From Burkholderiaceae bacterium (GTDB lineage Bacteria; Pseudomonadota; Gammaproteobacteria; Burkholderiales; Burkholderiaceae): DNA of 8,081 nt. Under the pieces are notes generated by a model. The model was given only the letters and a program-made list of their open reading frames with translations. It had not been told where the DNA came from and made no database searches. Position 1 is the stretch's first letter, and each line of letters opens with the position of its first letter. The DNA lies in NCBI GenBank assembly GCA_022701965.1, contig JAKONL010000122.1, positions 1 through 8,081 of the forward strand, given 5' to 3'. Shown here piece after piece: positions 8,028-8,081 of the stretch. Position numbers and translations under genes: made by a program.

Positions 8028-8081
8028 ATGGCCGTCGATCCCGTCGCATTGCTTCGCTCCACGGCCCGCTCCCGGCCGGGA
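8028..8081 (+). CDS. Possible start of a rightward gene, cut by the window edge
   Basis: From the ATG at 8028 the plus strand is open for 18 codons to the end of the window (MAVDPVALLRSTARSRPG) with moderately G/C-rich third positions. I do not recognise the sequence. No Shine-Dalgarno precedes it. The main support is position: it directly follows an operator-like palindrome and a 128-bp non-coding gap. The true start could lie further right, or the frame could be chance. Confidence 0.22.
   Translation, partial: MAVDPVALLRSTARSRPG

Noticed and set aside
7922..8081. Minus-strand frame open from the right edge to a TGA at 7922-7924, ending ...[11 protein letters not shown]
   Set aside because: Codon third positions are unusually A/T-rich for this genome (AAA, CGA, AGA, TCA), the VKRF repeat is just the translated 12-bp DNA repeat, and the operator-like palindromes explain the sequence better. 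A real gene C-terminus here cannot be fully excluded without more sequence.

Overview
The window is GC-rich chromosomal DNA from a bacterium. Its codon third positions are strongly G/C-biased, and its proteins (AroC with [12 protein letters not shown], a long two-domain NadE, a FrnE-type DsbA protein, a DUF1800 lipoprotein) look most like Burkholderiales, probably Comamonadaceae and perhaps Variovorax-like. That placement rests on remembered family features and was not tested by a search. Seven protein-coding genes are well supported. One is cut by the left edge, and an eighth may just begin at the right edge. There are no rRNA, tRNA, CRISPR or insertion-sequence signals.

Left part (1-2810), all on the minus strand: the N-terminal 300 residues of a DUF1800 lipoprotein; a thioredoxin-fold CPWC oxidoreductase; a decayed hipBA-type toxin-antitoxin remnant (HTH antitoxin fused to the kinase catalytic loop of HipA, with frameshifts and truncations); and a zinc-dependent nucleoside deaminase with a TTG start behind a strong ribosome binding site. 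Upstream of the DUF1800 gene is a 10-bp-phased run of GTAAA-like half-sites resembling an OmpR/CpxR-type operator.

Middle (2810-5749): a GT4-like glycosyltransferase on the plus strand, divergent from the deaminase across 62 bp, runs tail-to-tail into a rhomboid intramembrane protease and overlaps it by 28 bp. The rhomboid gene lies 7 bp behind chorismate synthase (aroC), so aroC and the rhomboid gene probably form one minus-strand operon.

Right part (5750-8081): a 77-bp divergent promoter region separates aroC from nadE, the glutamine-dependent NAD+ synthase. Beyond nadE lies a less GC-biased stretch with three CG-centred operator-like palindromes of LacI-family type. The last one ends just before a possible new start codon at 8028, whose gene lies outside the window.

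Most of the window is ordinary housekeeping. The parts worth a second look are the hipBA fossil, the two operator clusters and a set of gene starts that look leaderless. I saw no convincing undescribed multi-gene system.
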